Origin: Oscillospiraceae bacterium
GTDB lineage: Bacteria; Bacillota; Clostridia; Oscillospirales; CAG-272
DNA: 64,000 nucleotides
Reading direction: 5' to 3'
Assembly (NCBI GenBank): GCA_015063805.1
Contig: SVTK01000003.1
Location: 62,001-126,000, forward strand
Shown: positions 1 to 7,373 of the stretch, one piece after another
How positions within the stretch are numbered: position 1 is the first letter of the stretch
How the letters are laid out: every line of letters begins with the position of its first letter
Made by a program: the position numbers and the translations under genes
The notes under the pieces: model-generated
Told to the model about the DNA's origin: nothing
The model's input: the letters and a program-made list of their open reading frames with translations, nothing else
The model's database searches: none

Positions 1-2
1 TG

Positions 3-350
3 CTGCGGGTGAAGGAATTGCTGGATGCCCATCCCCGCCGTGACGATTTCGATTATATCCGCTCCGAGCGGTCGTTGTACGAGATTCTGCCCAAGGGGGT
101 CAGCAAAGGGACGCTGCTTGCCCGCATGGCCGAGCATCTGCAGATCCCCATGGCCCACACGGTGGCGGTGGGGGACTATTATAATGATGTCTCCATGCTG
201 CAGGCGGCGGGGATCGGCGTGGCGGTGGAAAATGCCACCCCCGAGGCCAAGGCCGCGGCTGATCATATCACCGTTTCTAACGAGAACCACGCCATGGCGC
301 AGATCATTACGGACCTGGATGCGGGGACGATCCGTCTGCCTCCCCTTTGA
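3..350 (+). CDS. HAD-superfamily Cof-type phosphatase, C-terminal part
   Basis: The gene enters from outside the window, so only about 115 C-terminal residues are visible; the reading frame is open from base 3. The segment SKGTLLARMAEH followed by VAVGDYYNDVSML is the Cof/YidA-type signature: a lysine in the SKG motif, then a GD(x)3ND motif that binds Mg2+ in haloacid-dehalogenase hydrolases. It ends with the usual GVAVENATPEAK and TVSNEN-like tail. By family it would dephosphorylate small sugar phosphates or cofactors in the cytoplasm; the substrate cannot be inferred. The next gene on this strand has its own promoter. Confidence 0.85.
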   Translation: MRVKELLDAHPRRDDFDYIRSERSLYEILPKGVSKGTLLARMAEHLQIPMAHTVAVGDYYNDVSMLQAAGIGVAVENATPEAKAAADHITVSNENHAMAQIITDLDAGTIRLPPL

Positions 351-389
351 TTTTGCTTTTTTTGACCCTTCCTTTGCGGGCACTGTCGC

Positions 390-418
390 TTGACAAAGGG
401 AGAAGGGTGCGGTAAAAT
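390..418 (+). promoter_or_regulatory. promoter of the MFS gene at 482
   Basis: TTGACA at 390-395 and TAAAAT at 413-418 are separated by 17 bases. A GAAGGAG ribosome site follows at 462-468. Confidence 0.6.
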
Positions 419-481
419 ATGGAAGGTATTTTTTGTCATGTTCCGTCAAAATTCCATGTGCGAAGGAGCTATAAGAATTTC

Positions 482-1669
482 ATGAAAAAGCTTTCCCTTG
501 TGGCGCGCCAGCGGCTGACCTTGTCCCTCTGCGCCATGGCCTATGCCATCATCTACACCGGCCGTCAGAATCTGTCCATTGCCTCTCCCCTGATGCAGGC
601 GGACGGCATCACCGACAGCGCCGGAATCGGCATTATGGGCAGCGCGTTTTTCTTTGTTTATGCCATCGGCCGCCTGCTCAACGGCTACATCGGCGACCGG
701 GTCAACGCTCGGGTTATGCTGATGGTGGGCATGGGTGCGGCAGGTATTGCCAACCTGGTGGTGGGCTTTATGCCTCCCCTTCCCGCCATGATTGTGCTGT
801 GGGGTGTCAACGGATTCTTCCAGTCCATGCTGTGGGGGCCTGCCCTGAAAACGGTCGTCGTTGCCTATGAGGGCTCGCCTGAGAAGAGCAAAGCACTGAT
901 GACCATGTCCACCGGCGTTGGGCTTGGCAGCCTGTTTGCCGTGGTGGTGGCCACTCTTTCCGCACAGGCAGGTGCCGGTGCCGTCTTCTTCATTCCCGCC
1001 GGGCTGATCCTCTTCTTCGGCGCCATGCTGATTTTCCTCCCCCCCGACGGCCTGCGGCAGACCGAGGAAGCCAAGGCCGATGTCTGGGCCCAGTTCCGGG
1101 TCATCCTGCGGGATCCCAAGCTGTGGCGGACGCTTTTTCCCGCCGCTGCCCACGGCGTGGTGAAGGACAATCTCATCTTGTGGGTGCCTACCCTGTTCAT
1201 GACCCAGTATGGGCTGGATTTGAACAACGCAGCGTATTTCGTCTTTATCATGCCCCTGGCGAACTTCATTGGACGCCTGCTGTTCCCGGTTGCCTTCCGG
1301 ATTTTCCGCAGCAATCAGGGGGTCACGGCGGCAGTTTCCTTTGCCCTCTGCGTGGTGTCTCTGGCGCCCTTCCTGCTGTTGACCCCGCCTGCGTGGGTCT
1401 CTGCACTCCTGCTGGCCGTGGTGGCCATCGCAACCTCCTGGATCAACGCGGTTTACCTCTCTATCTATTCCGCCGACTATGCCAAGGAGGGCTGTGTTTC
1501 CACGGTTGCGGGCGTTATGGATGCCGCTACATACACCGGTTCCGCCATCGGCTCCGCCGCCTTCGGCGCGCTGATTCTTGTGGCCGGCTACAATGCCATG
1601 ATCGCCATCTGGATTGCCCTGTGTGTGGTGTCGATTCCGCTGATGCTTTGGAAAAGCAAAAAAGCATAA
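482..1669 (+). CDS. MFS transporter, OPA (GlpT/UhpT)-like
   Basis: A 395-residue inner-membrane carrier with about 12 hydrophobic segments. The start at 482 (MKKLSL) is preferred over an upstream in-frame codon because GAAGGAG lies just before it and the promoter boxes end at 418. The first loop has YTGRQNLSIASPL, and the second segment is followed by GRLLNGYIGDR; with NGFFQSMLWGP these resemble organophosphate:phosphate antiporters, which exchange sugar or glycerol phosphates for Pi. The substrate is not determined. Two more carriers of this type lie in the window (7374-8600 and 48068-49372). A strong hairpin follows the stop codon. Confidence 0.82.
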   Translation: MKKLSLVARQRLTLSLCAMAYAIIYTGRQNLSIASPLMQADGITDSAGIGIMGSAFFFVYAIGRLLNGYIGDRVNARVMLMVGMGAAGIANLVVGFMPPLPAMIVLWGVNGFFQSMLWGPALKTVVVAYEGSPEKSKALMTMSTGVGLGSLFAVVVATLSAQAGAGAVFFIPAGLILFFGAMLIFLPPDGLRQTEEAKADVWAQFRVILRDPKLWRTLFPAAAHGVVKDNLILWVPTLFMTQYGLDLNNAAYFVFIMPLANFIGRLLFPVAFRIFRSNQGVTAAVSFALCVVSLAPFLLLTPPAWVSALLLAVVAIATSWINAVYLSIYSADYAKEGCVSTVAGVMDAATYTGSAIGSAAFGALILVAGYNAMIAIWIALCVVSIPLMLWKSKKA

Positions 1670-1680
1670 ATGATGCAAAC

Positions 1681-1715
1681 AAAAACGGTCTGCCGCATTG
1701 CGGCAGACCGTTTTT
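1681..1715. terminator. bidirectional intrinsic terminator
   Basis: A perfect 16-bp stem (AAAAACGGTCTGCCGC and its complement) with a 3-base ATT loop. It carries A-runs and T-runs on both sides and sits between two convergent genes, so it can stop transcription in both directions. Confidence 0.85.
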
Positions 1716-1717
1716 CC

Positions 1718-2020
1718 TTATCTCTCGCAGTCCAGGACAACCCGTGCTTCGCGCACTTCCTTGACATACTCCCGTACCTTCTGGTGGGAGGGGTGCTCGG
1801 CATAGATTTTCATATCCTCCACCGACTCGAACTCGGTGGTGAGCATCATGTCATAGGACATCTCGGTGTGGGAGATGTCGCAGTCGATCTCCATGAGCTT
1901 GATCTCGGGGATGATGGGGAGCAGAGCAAACAGGGAATCGCGGACAATCTGCATATTTTCGACCTTGGTCTTGCCCATGGCCTCTTCCTTGAATTTCCAC
2001 AGTACAACGTGACGGATCAT
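1718..2020 (-). CDS. Dabb-family (stress-responsive alpha/beta barrel) protein
   Basis: A 100-residue protein with the family start MIRHVVLWKFKE and the later EHPSHQKVREYV segment, both typical of dimeric Dabb ferredoxin-like barrels. Members are stress-associated proteins or small cyclase-like enzymes; many have no known reaction. Its length matches the family. It is monocistronic, with a minus-strand promoter at 2057-2085 and the shared terminator just past its stop. Confidence 0.85.
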   Translation of the reverse strand: MIRHVVLWKFKEEAMGKTKVENMQIVRDSLFALLPIIPEIKLMEIDCDISHTEMSYDMMLTTEFESVEDMKIYAEHPSHQKVREYVKEVREARVVLDCER

Positions 2021-2056
2021 GTGTATGTCCTCCGGTTTGAAATTGATTTCGAGGGT

Positions 2057-2085
2057 ATTGTATCATTTTTTGCCCGATCTGTCAA
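2057..2085 (-). promoter_or_regulatory. promoter of the Dabb gene
   Basis: On the minus strand TTGACA (2080-2085) and TACAAT (2057-2062) are 17 bases apart, about 35 bases before the start codon. Confidence 0.65.
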
Positions 2086-2180
2086 GTCCGGGGCAGGGCG
2101 GAGAAAAATTTGGTGCGGCGAGGGAACAAATTGGAAAAATAAACGTCTTATCCATTGAAACAATTCGGAGGTGAAAGGCC

Positions 2181-2936
2181 ATGACCGGAAAAGAAAAGTG
2201 TAAGATCCTGCGCAGAATCCGCCGCGAGATTGCTGCCGCCAACGATATTCCCGACCGCGAGCGGGAATGCACCCATACCGGAGAGTGCAGCGGTACCTGC
2301 CCCTACTGCGAGGCCGAGCTGCGCCGCCTGGAGCAGAGCCTGGCCGAGCGCCGATCTCTGGGTAAGCGCATCGCCGTGGTGGGGCTGTCCATGGGACTGC
2401 TGACCGCCAATCTCTCCTCTTGCGACAATCCCTTTGCCCGGGGGAGTCAGCTTCAGGGGGATATGATGGCACCCCCCGATACCACAGGGAATGAGCAGAT
2501 CGAGCTGACCGATCACATCCCCGGCGAGCTGGTGGAGTCGACCACCACCACCGAGCCGCCGATGATCGAGGGGGAGATGCCGGTACCCGAAACCCTGATG
2601 GGCGATCCCGTCCTGTCGATGCCCGAAGAGCCGACTATGGGCGTTCCGCCCATGCCGGAAACCGACCTGCCCGAACCGGAGGAGGAGCCTGTTGTGCTTC
2701 AGGGGAAAGTCGCACCTCCCGAAACTGACTTGCCTGAGCCGGAGCCTGACGGGGAAGACGCCGCCATGACCACCGAGTCCTATACGGAACCTACGGTGCT
2801 CATGGGCACCATGCCCGTCCCCGAAACATCCGTTGCCGGCGGGATCGGCCCCGATCCACTCCTGCCCGAGCCCGAGGAGGAGCGGGAAGCGGTGACCATC
2901 GCGCCCGAGACCACTGTCACATCCCCCGCATCATGA
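2181..2936 (+). CDS. Cys-motif protein with acidic Pro-rich repeats, coupled to a radical SAM gene
   Basis: 251 residues; I cannot name its family. The N-terminus is a charged helix followed by a cysteine cluster: C7, then C30, C36, C40 and C43 (ECTHTGEC, GTCPYC), a likely metal or Fe-S site. A basic patch and hydrophobic stretch (about 61-80) end in LSSC with C81, which looks like a lipobox but lies far from the N-terminus. The rest (about 85-251) is acidic and Pro/Thr-rich, with degenerate repeats such as MPVPET, PPMPETDLPEPEEE and PPETDLPEPEP. A strong CGGAGGTG ribosome site precedes 2181. The stop overlaps the next start by four bases (ATGA), so the product is probably made together with the radical SAM protein and may be its substrate or partner. 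Confidence 0.75.
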   Translation: MTGKEKCKILRRIRREIAAANDIPDRERECTHTGECSGTCPYCEAELRRLEQSLAERRSLGKRIAVVGLSMGLLTANLSSCDNPFARGSQLQGDMMAPPDTTGNEQIELTDHIPGELVESTTTTEPPMIEGEMPVPETLMGDPVLSMPEEPTMGVPPMPETDLPEPEEEPVVLQGKVAPPETDLPEPEPDGEDAAMTTESYTEPTVLMGTMPVPETSVAGGIGPDPLLPEPEEEREAVTIAPETTVTSPAS

Positions 2937-3559
2937 GTACCCCCGTTTTTCGCGCCTTTGGGGTGTCTCGTTTGCGGATGGCCAGCGACGGGGAAGGGGT
3001 GACCACCCTGGTCTGCGGCTATGGCTGCCCCCTGCGCTGCCGCTACTGCCTCAATCCCCAATCCTGGCGGGAGGGAACCGCAACCCGCGCCTATACCCCC
3101 GAGGAGCTGTGGCGGGTGCTGAAGCGGGACGAGCTATACTTTCTTGCCACCGGAGGCGGCGTGACCTTTGGGGGCGGGGAACCGTTGCTCTATGCCGATT
3201 TTCTTCCGGCATTCCGCGCTGTCTGCGGGGAGGAATGGCGGATCAATGTGGAAACCTGCCTGTCGGTCCCCCGCCGTGCGGTGGAGCTGGCGGCAGAGGC
3301 GGCAGACTGCTTCTATGTGGATGTCAAGGAGGGGGATCCGGCCCGCTATGCCGCCTACACCGGACGGGATGGATGCCTTGCCTGGGACAATCTTGCCTGG
3401 CTGCTGTCGGTGGTGGGAGAGGAACGGGTTGTGGCCCGCGTGCCCCTGATCCCGGGCTATAACACTGAGGTGGATACTGATGCCACGGCGGAACGGCTCC
3501 ATACCATGGGAATCACGCGCATTGACCGGTTTACCTACCGTCTGCCCGATCAAAAGTGA
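2933..3559 (+). CDS. radical SAM protein, glycyl-radical-activase-like
   Basis: 208 residues. The cluster-binding motif CPLRCRYC (Cx3Cx2C) near residue 35 and GGGVTFGGGEPLL near residue 80 match pyruvate formate-lyase-activase-type radical SAM enzymes, which bind a 4Fe-4S cluster and cleave S-adenosylmethionine. The later DVKEGD and VPLIPGYN segments also fit this group. It lacks the extra ferredoxin domain of longer activases, and no glycyl radical enzyme is nearby. Its start overlaps the stop of the Cys-motif protein, which points to that protein as its partner. Radical SAM membership is clear; the reaction is unknown. Confidence 0.88.
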   Translation: MSTPVFRAFGVSRLRMASDGEGVTTLVCGYGCPLRCRYCLNPQSWREGTATRAYTPEELWRVLKRDELYFLATGGGVTFGGGEPLLYADFLPAFRAVCGEEWRINVETCLSVPRRAVELAAEAADCFYVDVKEGDPARYAAYTGRDGCLAWDNLAWLLSVVGEERVVARVPLIPGYNTEVDTDATAERLHTMGITRIDRFTYRLPDQK

Positions 3560-3562
3560 ACA

Positions 3563-3600
3563 AAAGGGAAGCCCCCGCCATGGCGGGGGCTTCCCTTTTT
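3563..3600. terminator. bidirectional intrinsic terminator
   Basis: A 19-bp stem, essentially perfect, pairs AAAAGGGAAGCCCCCGCCA with its complement and ends in TTTTT. It lies between the convergent radical SAM and GDPD genes. Confidence 0.88.
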
Positions 3601-3616
3601 CATTTGTTGCAGGAGC

Positions 3617-4420
3617 TTACTGATGATAGCCCTTCTTGCGGAGCAGGTCGAGGATCACATCGGGATTATCGCAGGTGATCAGCGTGGCGCCTGCCTCAAT
3701 GGCGCGATCCACACCTCTCTCGTCCTTGACGCCGGCACCTGCCCAGGGCTGAGGACCGAGGGCGGCCATGGTGTCGAATTCCGCTTTTGTGGCGATATTG
3801 ATGTCGCTGAAGAGGGATTTGAACATACAGGTACAATATGCATAGGAGTAGGGGTCAATGGTCATGCCGCCGCCCAGGTGATGAATGGGATAGTATACAT
3901 GCTGACGGTATTTCTTGCCATAGGTGGTGAAAATATACTCGTTGAGCTGCCCACTCCAGCTGTTGAGGACAACGCGATCGGTGAAGTTATACTCGTCCAC
4001 AATCTTCAGCACGCGGTCGCAGACTTCGTAGGCATTGGGATTGTTCTTGGGGTATTCCTTCAGCTCCAGGTCGAGGGTAATGGTGGGGTGGTCCTTGACC
4101 ATCTCCATCAGCTCGATGAGGGTGGGGATCTTTGCGCCCTTGAACTGCTCGCCCTTGAAAATACCCGCGTCCAGAGTGCGCAGCTCGGCGAAGTTCTTCT
4201 CGATGACAAGGCCCTTGCCGTTGGTGGTTCTGTCCACCGAGGCGTCGTGGATCAGCACCAGCTCCCCATCCATGGAAACGCGGATGTCGGTTTCGATCTG
4301 ATCAACCCCAAGATCCAGTGCTGCCTGGAAGGCTTCAAGGGTGTTTTCGGGATATTGAGAGCGGAACCCGCGGTGTGCGGCAACATAAATATTGGTCTTA
4401 CTTTGTGTCCAGTAGTTCAT
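3617..4420 (-). CDS. glycerophosphodiester phosphodiesterase (GDPD)
   Basis: 267 residues with all GDPD catalytic landmarks: AHRG (H16, R17), PENT (24-27), E43 and D45 in the IETD motif, and H58 in LIHD. These enzymes hydrolyse glycerophosphodiesters to sn-glycerol-3-phosphate and an alcohol with a divalent metal. No signal peptide is visible, so it is probably cytoplasmic. GDPD is conventionally part of phospholipid head-group salvage. The window has a second GDPD domain, fused to a nitrilase, at 43621-45228. Confidence 0.93.
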   Translation of the reverse strand: MNYWTQSKTNIYVAAHRGFRSQYPENTLEAFQAALDLGVDQIETDIRVSMDGELVLIHDASVDRTTNGKGLVIEKNFAELRTLDAGIFKGEQFKGAKIPTLIELMEMVKDHPTITLDLELKEYPKNNPNAYEVCDRVLKIVDEYNFTDRVVLNSWSGQLNEYIFTTYGKKYRQHVYYPIHHLGGGMTIDPYSYAYCTCMFKSLFSDINIATKAEFDTMAALGPQPWAGAGVKDERGVDRAIEAGATLITCDNPDVILDLLRKKGYHQ

Positions 4421-4449
4421 GGTAACCTCCCGTTTTGGTAGATGAGTTT

Positions 4450-4478
4450 ATCTTAGCACATTCCAAGGGGCTTGTCAA
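4450..4478 (-). promoter_or_regulatory. promoter of the GDPD gene
   Basis: On the minus strand TTGACA (4473-4478) and TAAGAT (4450-4455) are 17 bases apart, about 30 bases before the start codon. Confidence 0.6.
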
Positions 4479-4520
4479 GGGAAAGCATGAAAAAGATCTC
4501 CGCTTTTTGCGGAAACAGGG

Positions 4521-4553
4521 AAGAGAAAAGGGCCTCCGCGTCTGCGGAAGCCC
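4521..4553 (-). terminator. minus-strand terminator at the end of the repeat region
   Basis: A 10-bp stem, GGGCTTCCGC with its partner and one G-U pair, has a 4-base loop and is followed by TTTTCTCTT on the minus strand. No coding gene ends just upstream of it, so it would end a transcript covering the non-coding repeat region at 4560-5210. Confidence 0.65.
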
Positions 4554-4623
4554 TGTCTTGGTTATGAGGTAAGTGTGAATGTATAAAGCGTTTTCTCCAT
4601 TGGGTTATGCTAAGAGAAACGAG

Positions 4624-5060
4624 TACATTGGCGTGCCTTCTCCTTTCGCACAGCGGGGCGGGATTGACCGCGCTTTTTGCGCCGTCTGACCGTCAGATGT
4701 TGTGGTACATTGGCGTGCCTTCTCCTTTTCGCGCAATCGTGTGGCGGTGCGTCTGCATCTATATCAATACGGACACATGGTCATGGAAATGCGTTTTTCT
4801 ATCCCGGGATGCCTTTCCCACTCGGGAAAGCATTGGATCCGCGCAGGATGGAGATTTTCTCTGATTGGTATTCAGCCCATTGGCGGAGTACTCCTTTGTA
4901 CGAATATGGGGTGTGAAGCGAGTCACGGGTTGTTCGGTTGTCATTCAGCCCATTGGTGTGCCTTCTCCTTTTTGCACAAGGTGTGGCGGTACGTCTCTCT
5001 TATGGGGAGGGAGGATTTACCTCAGTTTTGACAGCCCATCGGAGTGCCTTCTCCTTTCGG
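4624..5060 (-). repeat. five-copy interspersed repeat resembling a ribosome site plus ATG
   Basis: Five related segments occur at about 4624-4650, 4706-4732, 4876-4900, 4942-4976 and 5032-5060. Read on the minus strand, four carry AAAGGAGAAGGCA(C) and all end near CCAATG or CCGATG; the copy at 4876 is more diverged. The segment therefore looks like a Shine-Dalgarno site followed by a start codon, but the sequence after each ATG differs and is stopped within a few codons (MG, MYSFLLA, MYHNI). The interval 4421-5219 has no convincing protein gene; short open frames here have no family features or consistent start sites. Confidence 0.7.
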
Positions 5061-5219
5061 TTGGTTCGCTTGGGTACATCCCTTTGATGCACCTCCTGCT
5101 TTCCGATTTCAGTATAGCAGATCTTTGCACACTTGTCAATGGTTTTCTCATTTGATGGCCGAAGTTTGTATATTTGCATAAAAACATATATCGATTTTGT
5201 GCGAACAGTACAAATCTCG

Positions 5220-5906
5220 TTATGCCATAGCGTGGATCATCGAATTCCCCATGAAGCGCTGACCGTCAAGGTTGGGATGAATGCCGTCGGGACAAAAAAG
5301 AGATGCCGGATTCCAGAGGGAGAGAAAATCGGCGCGCAAATCCAGAAGACGGCAGCTGCATTCCCGGGCAATCTTTGCGATCAGAGCAGAGTATCGCTCA
5401 TGATAGCGGTAGATGTGATCCTTGTCCCCGAGCCACTGCAGAATGTTGGCGGAGTTCAGACCGTCCCGGGAAATAAAGGAAAAATACCGCTCGGAAACGA
5501 TGGGGGGCAGGGTGACCAGTACCGGCTCAATCCCCCCTTTGGTTGCTGCGCACACCATGCCCTTTAGCTTTTCCTCAAAGAGTGGGGCAGGGGTCTTCGG
5601 CAGGTGTTCGGCCTCTGGCTCGCGGCTGATAGCCGCCCAATCGAAGTCGCAGTCATTTCCGCCATATTCGATGATGGCCATGTCGGCGGTGAGTCCGCGG
5701 TCGAGGTCCCGCTGCATGATCTTCTCCCCTTCGAGGACAGTCGCTCCCATGCGGGAGTGGTTGATCAGGGTAAAGCCCAGTGCTTCCGCCGCAATGGACG
5801 CAGCTGTCTGCGATGCTAGGACATACCGTTGCCGCGCCTCGTCGTAAATCACGCCCTTTGTTACCGAGTCTCCCCATATGATCACCTTTTTTTCATTTTT
5901 GCTCAT
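5220..5906 (-). CDS. SGNH/GDSL-family hydrolase
   Basis: 228 residues from the chosen start. IIWGDS with nucleophile S14, a YGGND block and the C-terminal DGIHPNLDG motif give the SGNH catalytic residues (Ser, Gly, Asn, and Asp/His in DxxH). The family contains cytoplasmic and extracellular esterases acting on acyl or acetyl esters; there is no signal peptide here, so it is probably intracellular. The start at 5906 is preferred over an in-frame ATG nine bases upstream because AAAGGA sits directly against that upstream codon. A palindrome (5934-5948) overlaps its promoter. Confidence 0.85.
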   Translation of the reverse strand: MSKNEKKVIIWGDSVTKGVIYDEARQRYVLASQTAASIAAEALGFTLINHSRMGATVLEGEKIMQRDLDRGLTADMAIIEYGGNDCDFDWAAISREPEAEHLPKTPAPLFEEKLKGMVCAATKGGIEPVLVTLPPIVSERYFSFISRDGLNSANILQWLGDKDHIYRYHERYSALIAKIARECSCRLLDLRADFLSLWNPASLFCPDGIHPNLDGQRFMGNSMIHAMA

Positions 5907-5933
5907 GGATATCATTCCTTTTGTTGCCTAATG

Positions 5934-5948
5934 TAGTTTTCAAAACTA
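5934..5948. promoter_or_regulatory. operator-like palindrome at the SGNH gene
   Basis: TAGTTTTCAAAACTA is a perfect inverted repeat around its central base. It abuts the -10 box of the SGNH promoter, a typical position for a repressor site. A related half, AGTTTTGAAAAT, occurs near 6000-6011 upstream of the -35 box. Confidence 0.45.
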
Positions 5949-5976
5949 TTTTATCATGTAAAATTCACTTTGTCAA
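5948..5976 (-). promoter_or_regulatory. promoter of the SGNH hydrolase gene
   Basis: On the minus strand TTGACA (5971-5976) and TAAAAT (5948-5953) are 17 bases apart. Confidence 0.6.
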
Positions 5977-6030
5977 GCGTTGGTAATGAAAATAAATAAA
6001 GTTTTGAAAATATTCATATTGGCGAAAAAT

Positions 6031-6056
6031 AAAAGCAGCCTTGCGGCTGCTTTTAT
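6031..6056 (-). terminator. terminator of the rplJ-rplL operon
   Basis: AAAAGCAGCC-TTGC-GGCTGCTTTT forms a 10-bp stem with a tetraloop and A/T flanks, about 50 bases past the rplL stop. Confidence 0.8.
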
Positions 6057-6107
6057 TATTGACCCGAAAGACAGACTTTAAACGGTGAATAGCGTCTGGG
6101 AAGCGAA

Positions 6108-6482
6108 TTACTTCAGCTCGACAGAAGCGCCGGCCTCTTCCAGCTTCTTCTTGATCTCTTCTGCCTCTTCCTTGGTAGCGCCTTCCTTGACAGGCTTCGG
6201 AGCACCCTCAACGAGGTCCTTAGCGTCCTTCAGGCCGAGACCGGTGATCTCGCGGACAACCTTGATAACGTCGAGCTTCTTAGCGCCGAAGTTAGCAAGA
6301 ATAACGTCGAACTCGGTCTTCTCCTCAGCAGCGGGAGCAGCAGCGCCGCCAACAGCGACAGCAGCAACGGGAGCAGCGGATACGCCGAACTCCTCCTCCA
6401 GAGCCTTTACGAGGTCGGAGAGCTCAAGAATGGTAAGTTCCTTGATCTGATCAAGGATAGCAGTGGTCTTTTCAGTAGCCAT
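6108..6482 (-). CDS. rplL: 50S ribosomal protein L7/L12
   Basis: 124 residues, the usual size. The N-terminal dimerisation helices ([19 protein letters not shown]) lead through an Ala/Gly-rich hinge (about residues 36-54) to the conserved C-terminal domain with [29 protein letters not shown] and [12 protein letters not shown]. It forms the ribosomal stalk that recruits translation factors. It is the second gene of a two-gene operon after rplJ, 75 bases apart, with a good ribosome site. Confidence 0.97.
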   Translation of the reverse strand: MATEKTTAILDQIKELTILELSDLVKALEEEFGVSAAPVAAVAVGGAAAPAAEEKTEFDVILANFGAKKLDVIKVVREITGLGLKDAKDLVEGAPKPVKEGATKEEAEEIKKKLEEAGASVELK

Positions 6483-6557
6483 GATAATATCCTCCTGTGT
6501 AAAACATATTGATGCCCGTGTGGGCGAGATGGATCGGCTTGCGCCGAGGGGCAGGGC

Positions 6558-7085
6558 TTACGCCTCTGCGGGAGCGGCCTCTTCTGCGCCGCCGTTTTCT
6601 TTGTCGATCTTGGCCTGGAGTACATAAGCAAGTCCGTAGAGAGAGGACTGCAGGCTTCCAAGCAGCTTGGCGATGAGCACTTCCTTAGCAGGAATGTCAG
6701 CCAGTTCGTTGACCGTCTTCTCGTCGACAACTGCGCCGTCGAGGAAGCCGGACAGAATCTTGAAGGATTCAACCTTCTCTGCGTACTGCTTGAGTACCTT
6801 CGCGGGCGCGATGGGATCCTCGGCACTGATTGCGATAGCAGTCATACCGCTGAGGTACTGCTTCATATCGCCGAAACCGACTTCGTCGCACGCACGACCG
6901 GTCAGGGTGTTCTTAACAACCATGTACTCAACGCCTGCTGCACGGAGTGCTGCACGCATCTTGGTGTCGTCCTCGACCGTGATGCCCTGGTAGTTGACGA
7001 GTACACCGGAAGCGGCATTTCTCATCTTCTCAGCCAGTTCTGCAACGGCCTTCTGCTTTTGTTCGAGTATAGCTTTGCTGGGCAT
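6558..7085 (-). CDS. rplJ: 50S ribosomal protein L10
   Basis: 175 residues from MPSKAILEQK. The frame is open further upstream, but a GGAGGTGAAATC site directly before 7085 and homology fix this start. L10 features include LVNYQGITVED near residue 30 and VEYMVVKNTLTGRA near residue 55. L10 anchors the L7/L12 dimers to the large subunit and represses its own mRNA in many bacteria. It begins its own transcript here, without rplK-rplA directly upstream, and is preceded by an L10 leader with an attenuator. Confidence 0.97.
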   Translation of the reverse strand: MPSKAILEQKQKAVAELAEKMRNAASGVLVNYQGITVEDDTKMRAALRAAGVEYMVVKNTLTGRACDEVGFGDMKQYLSGMTAIAISAEDPIAPAKVLKQYAEKVESFKILSGFLDGAVVDEKTVNELADIPAKEVLIAKLLGSLQSSLYGLAYVLQAKIDKENGGAEEAAPAEA

Positions 7086-7250
7086 GATTTCACCTCCCGA
7101 TTGTGAAAATGAGCATAAAAAAATCTTTCTCCCGTGACGGCACACCGCCTCCGAGGAAAGACCACACATGATATACGTCATGAAAGAAGGTCGCACCTCG
7201 GCAGGAGAGCGTTGCCGCTTTTACGGGAACCTGCTGTCTTAGGATTAACA
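7086..7250 (-). ncRNA. ribosomal protein L10 leader (autoregulatory mRNA leader)
   Basis: The roughly 165-base leader between the promoter and rplJ contains the arrangement expected of Firmicutes L10 leaders, including GACAGCAGG and CCTGCCGAGGTGCGACC segments. It ends in a terminator: a stem at 7123-7162 (TCTTTCCTCG pairing with CGGGAGAAAGA) followed by seven or eight Ts at 7116-7123. Known L10 leaders bind the L10(L12)4 complex; here the terminator suggests premature termination as the output. Confidence 0.8.
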
Positions 7251-7255
7251 CGGAT

Positions 7256-7284
7256 ATTATAGCACAGCCTCCCAGGCTTGTCAA
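7256..7284 (-). promoter_or_regulatory. consensus promoter of rplJ-rplL
   Basis: On the minus strand a perfect TTGACA (7279-7284) and perfect TATAAT (7256-7261) are 17 bases apart. This is the strongest form of the house promoter pattern. Confidence 0.85.
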
Positions 7285-7331
7285 GCCTTTTTTGAAAAAT
7301 ATTTCAGAAAGTTTTCGCAGGGAGGGGGTAT

Positions 7332-7369
7332 GGGGGAGGGGGACCTTTTTCAAAAGGCCCCCCTCCCCC
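7332..7369. repeat. long GC-rich inverted repeat after the MFS gene
   Basis: GGGGGAGGGGG and CCCCCTCCCCC arms flank a CCTTTTTCAAAAGG core. The structure lies just past the stop of the MFS gene but has no T-run, so it is only a possible weak terminator. A similar TTTTTGAAAAA-cored hairpin occurs at 60239-60270. Confidence 0.55.
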
Positions 7370-7373
7370 GAAA

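Noticed and set aside
4607-5155. Short open frames on both strands in the repeat region
   Set aside because: They have no consistent starts or domain features, and they are interrupted by the repeats.
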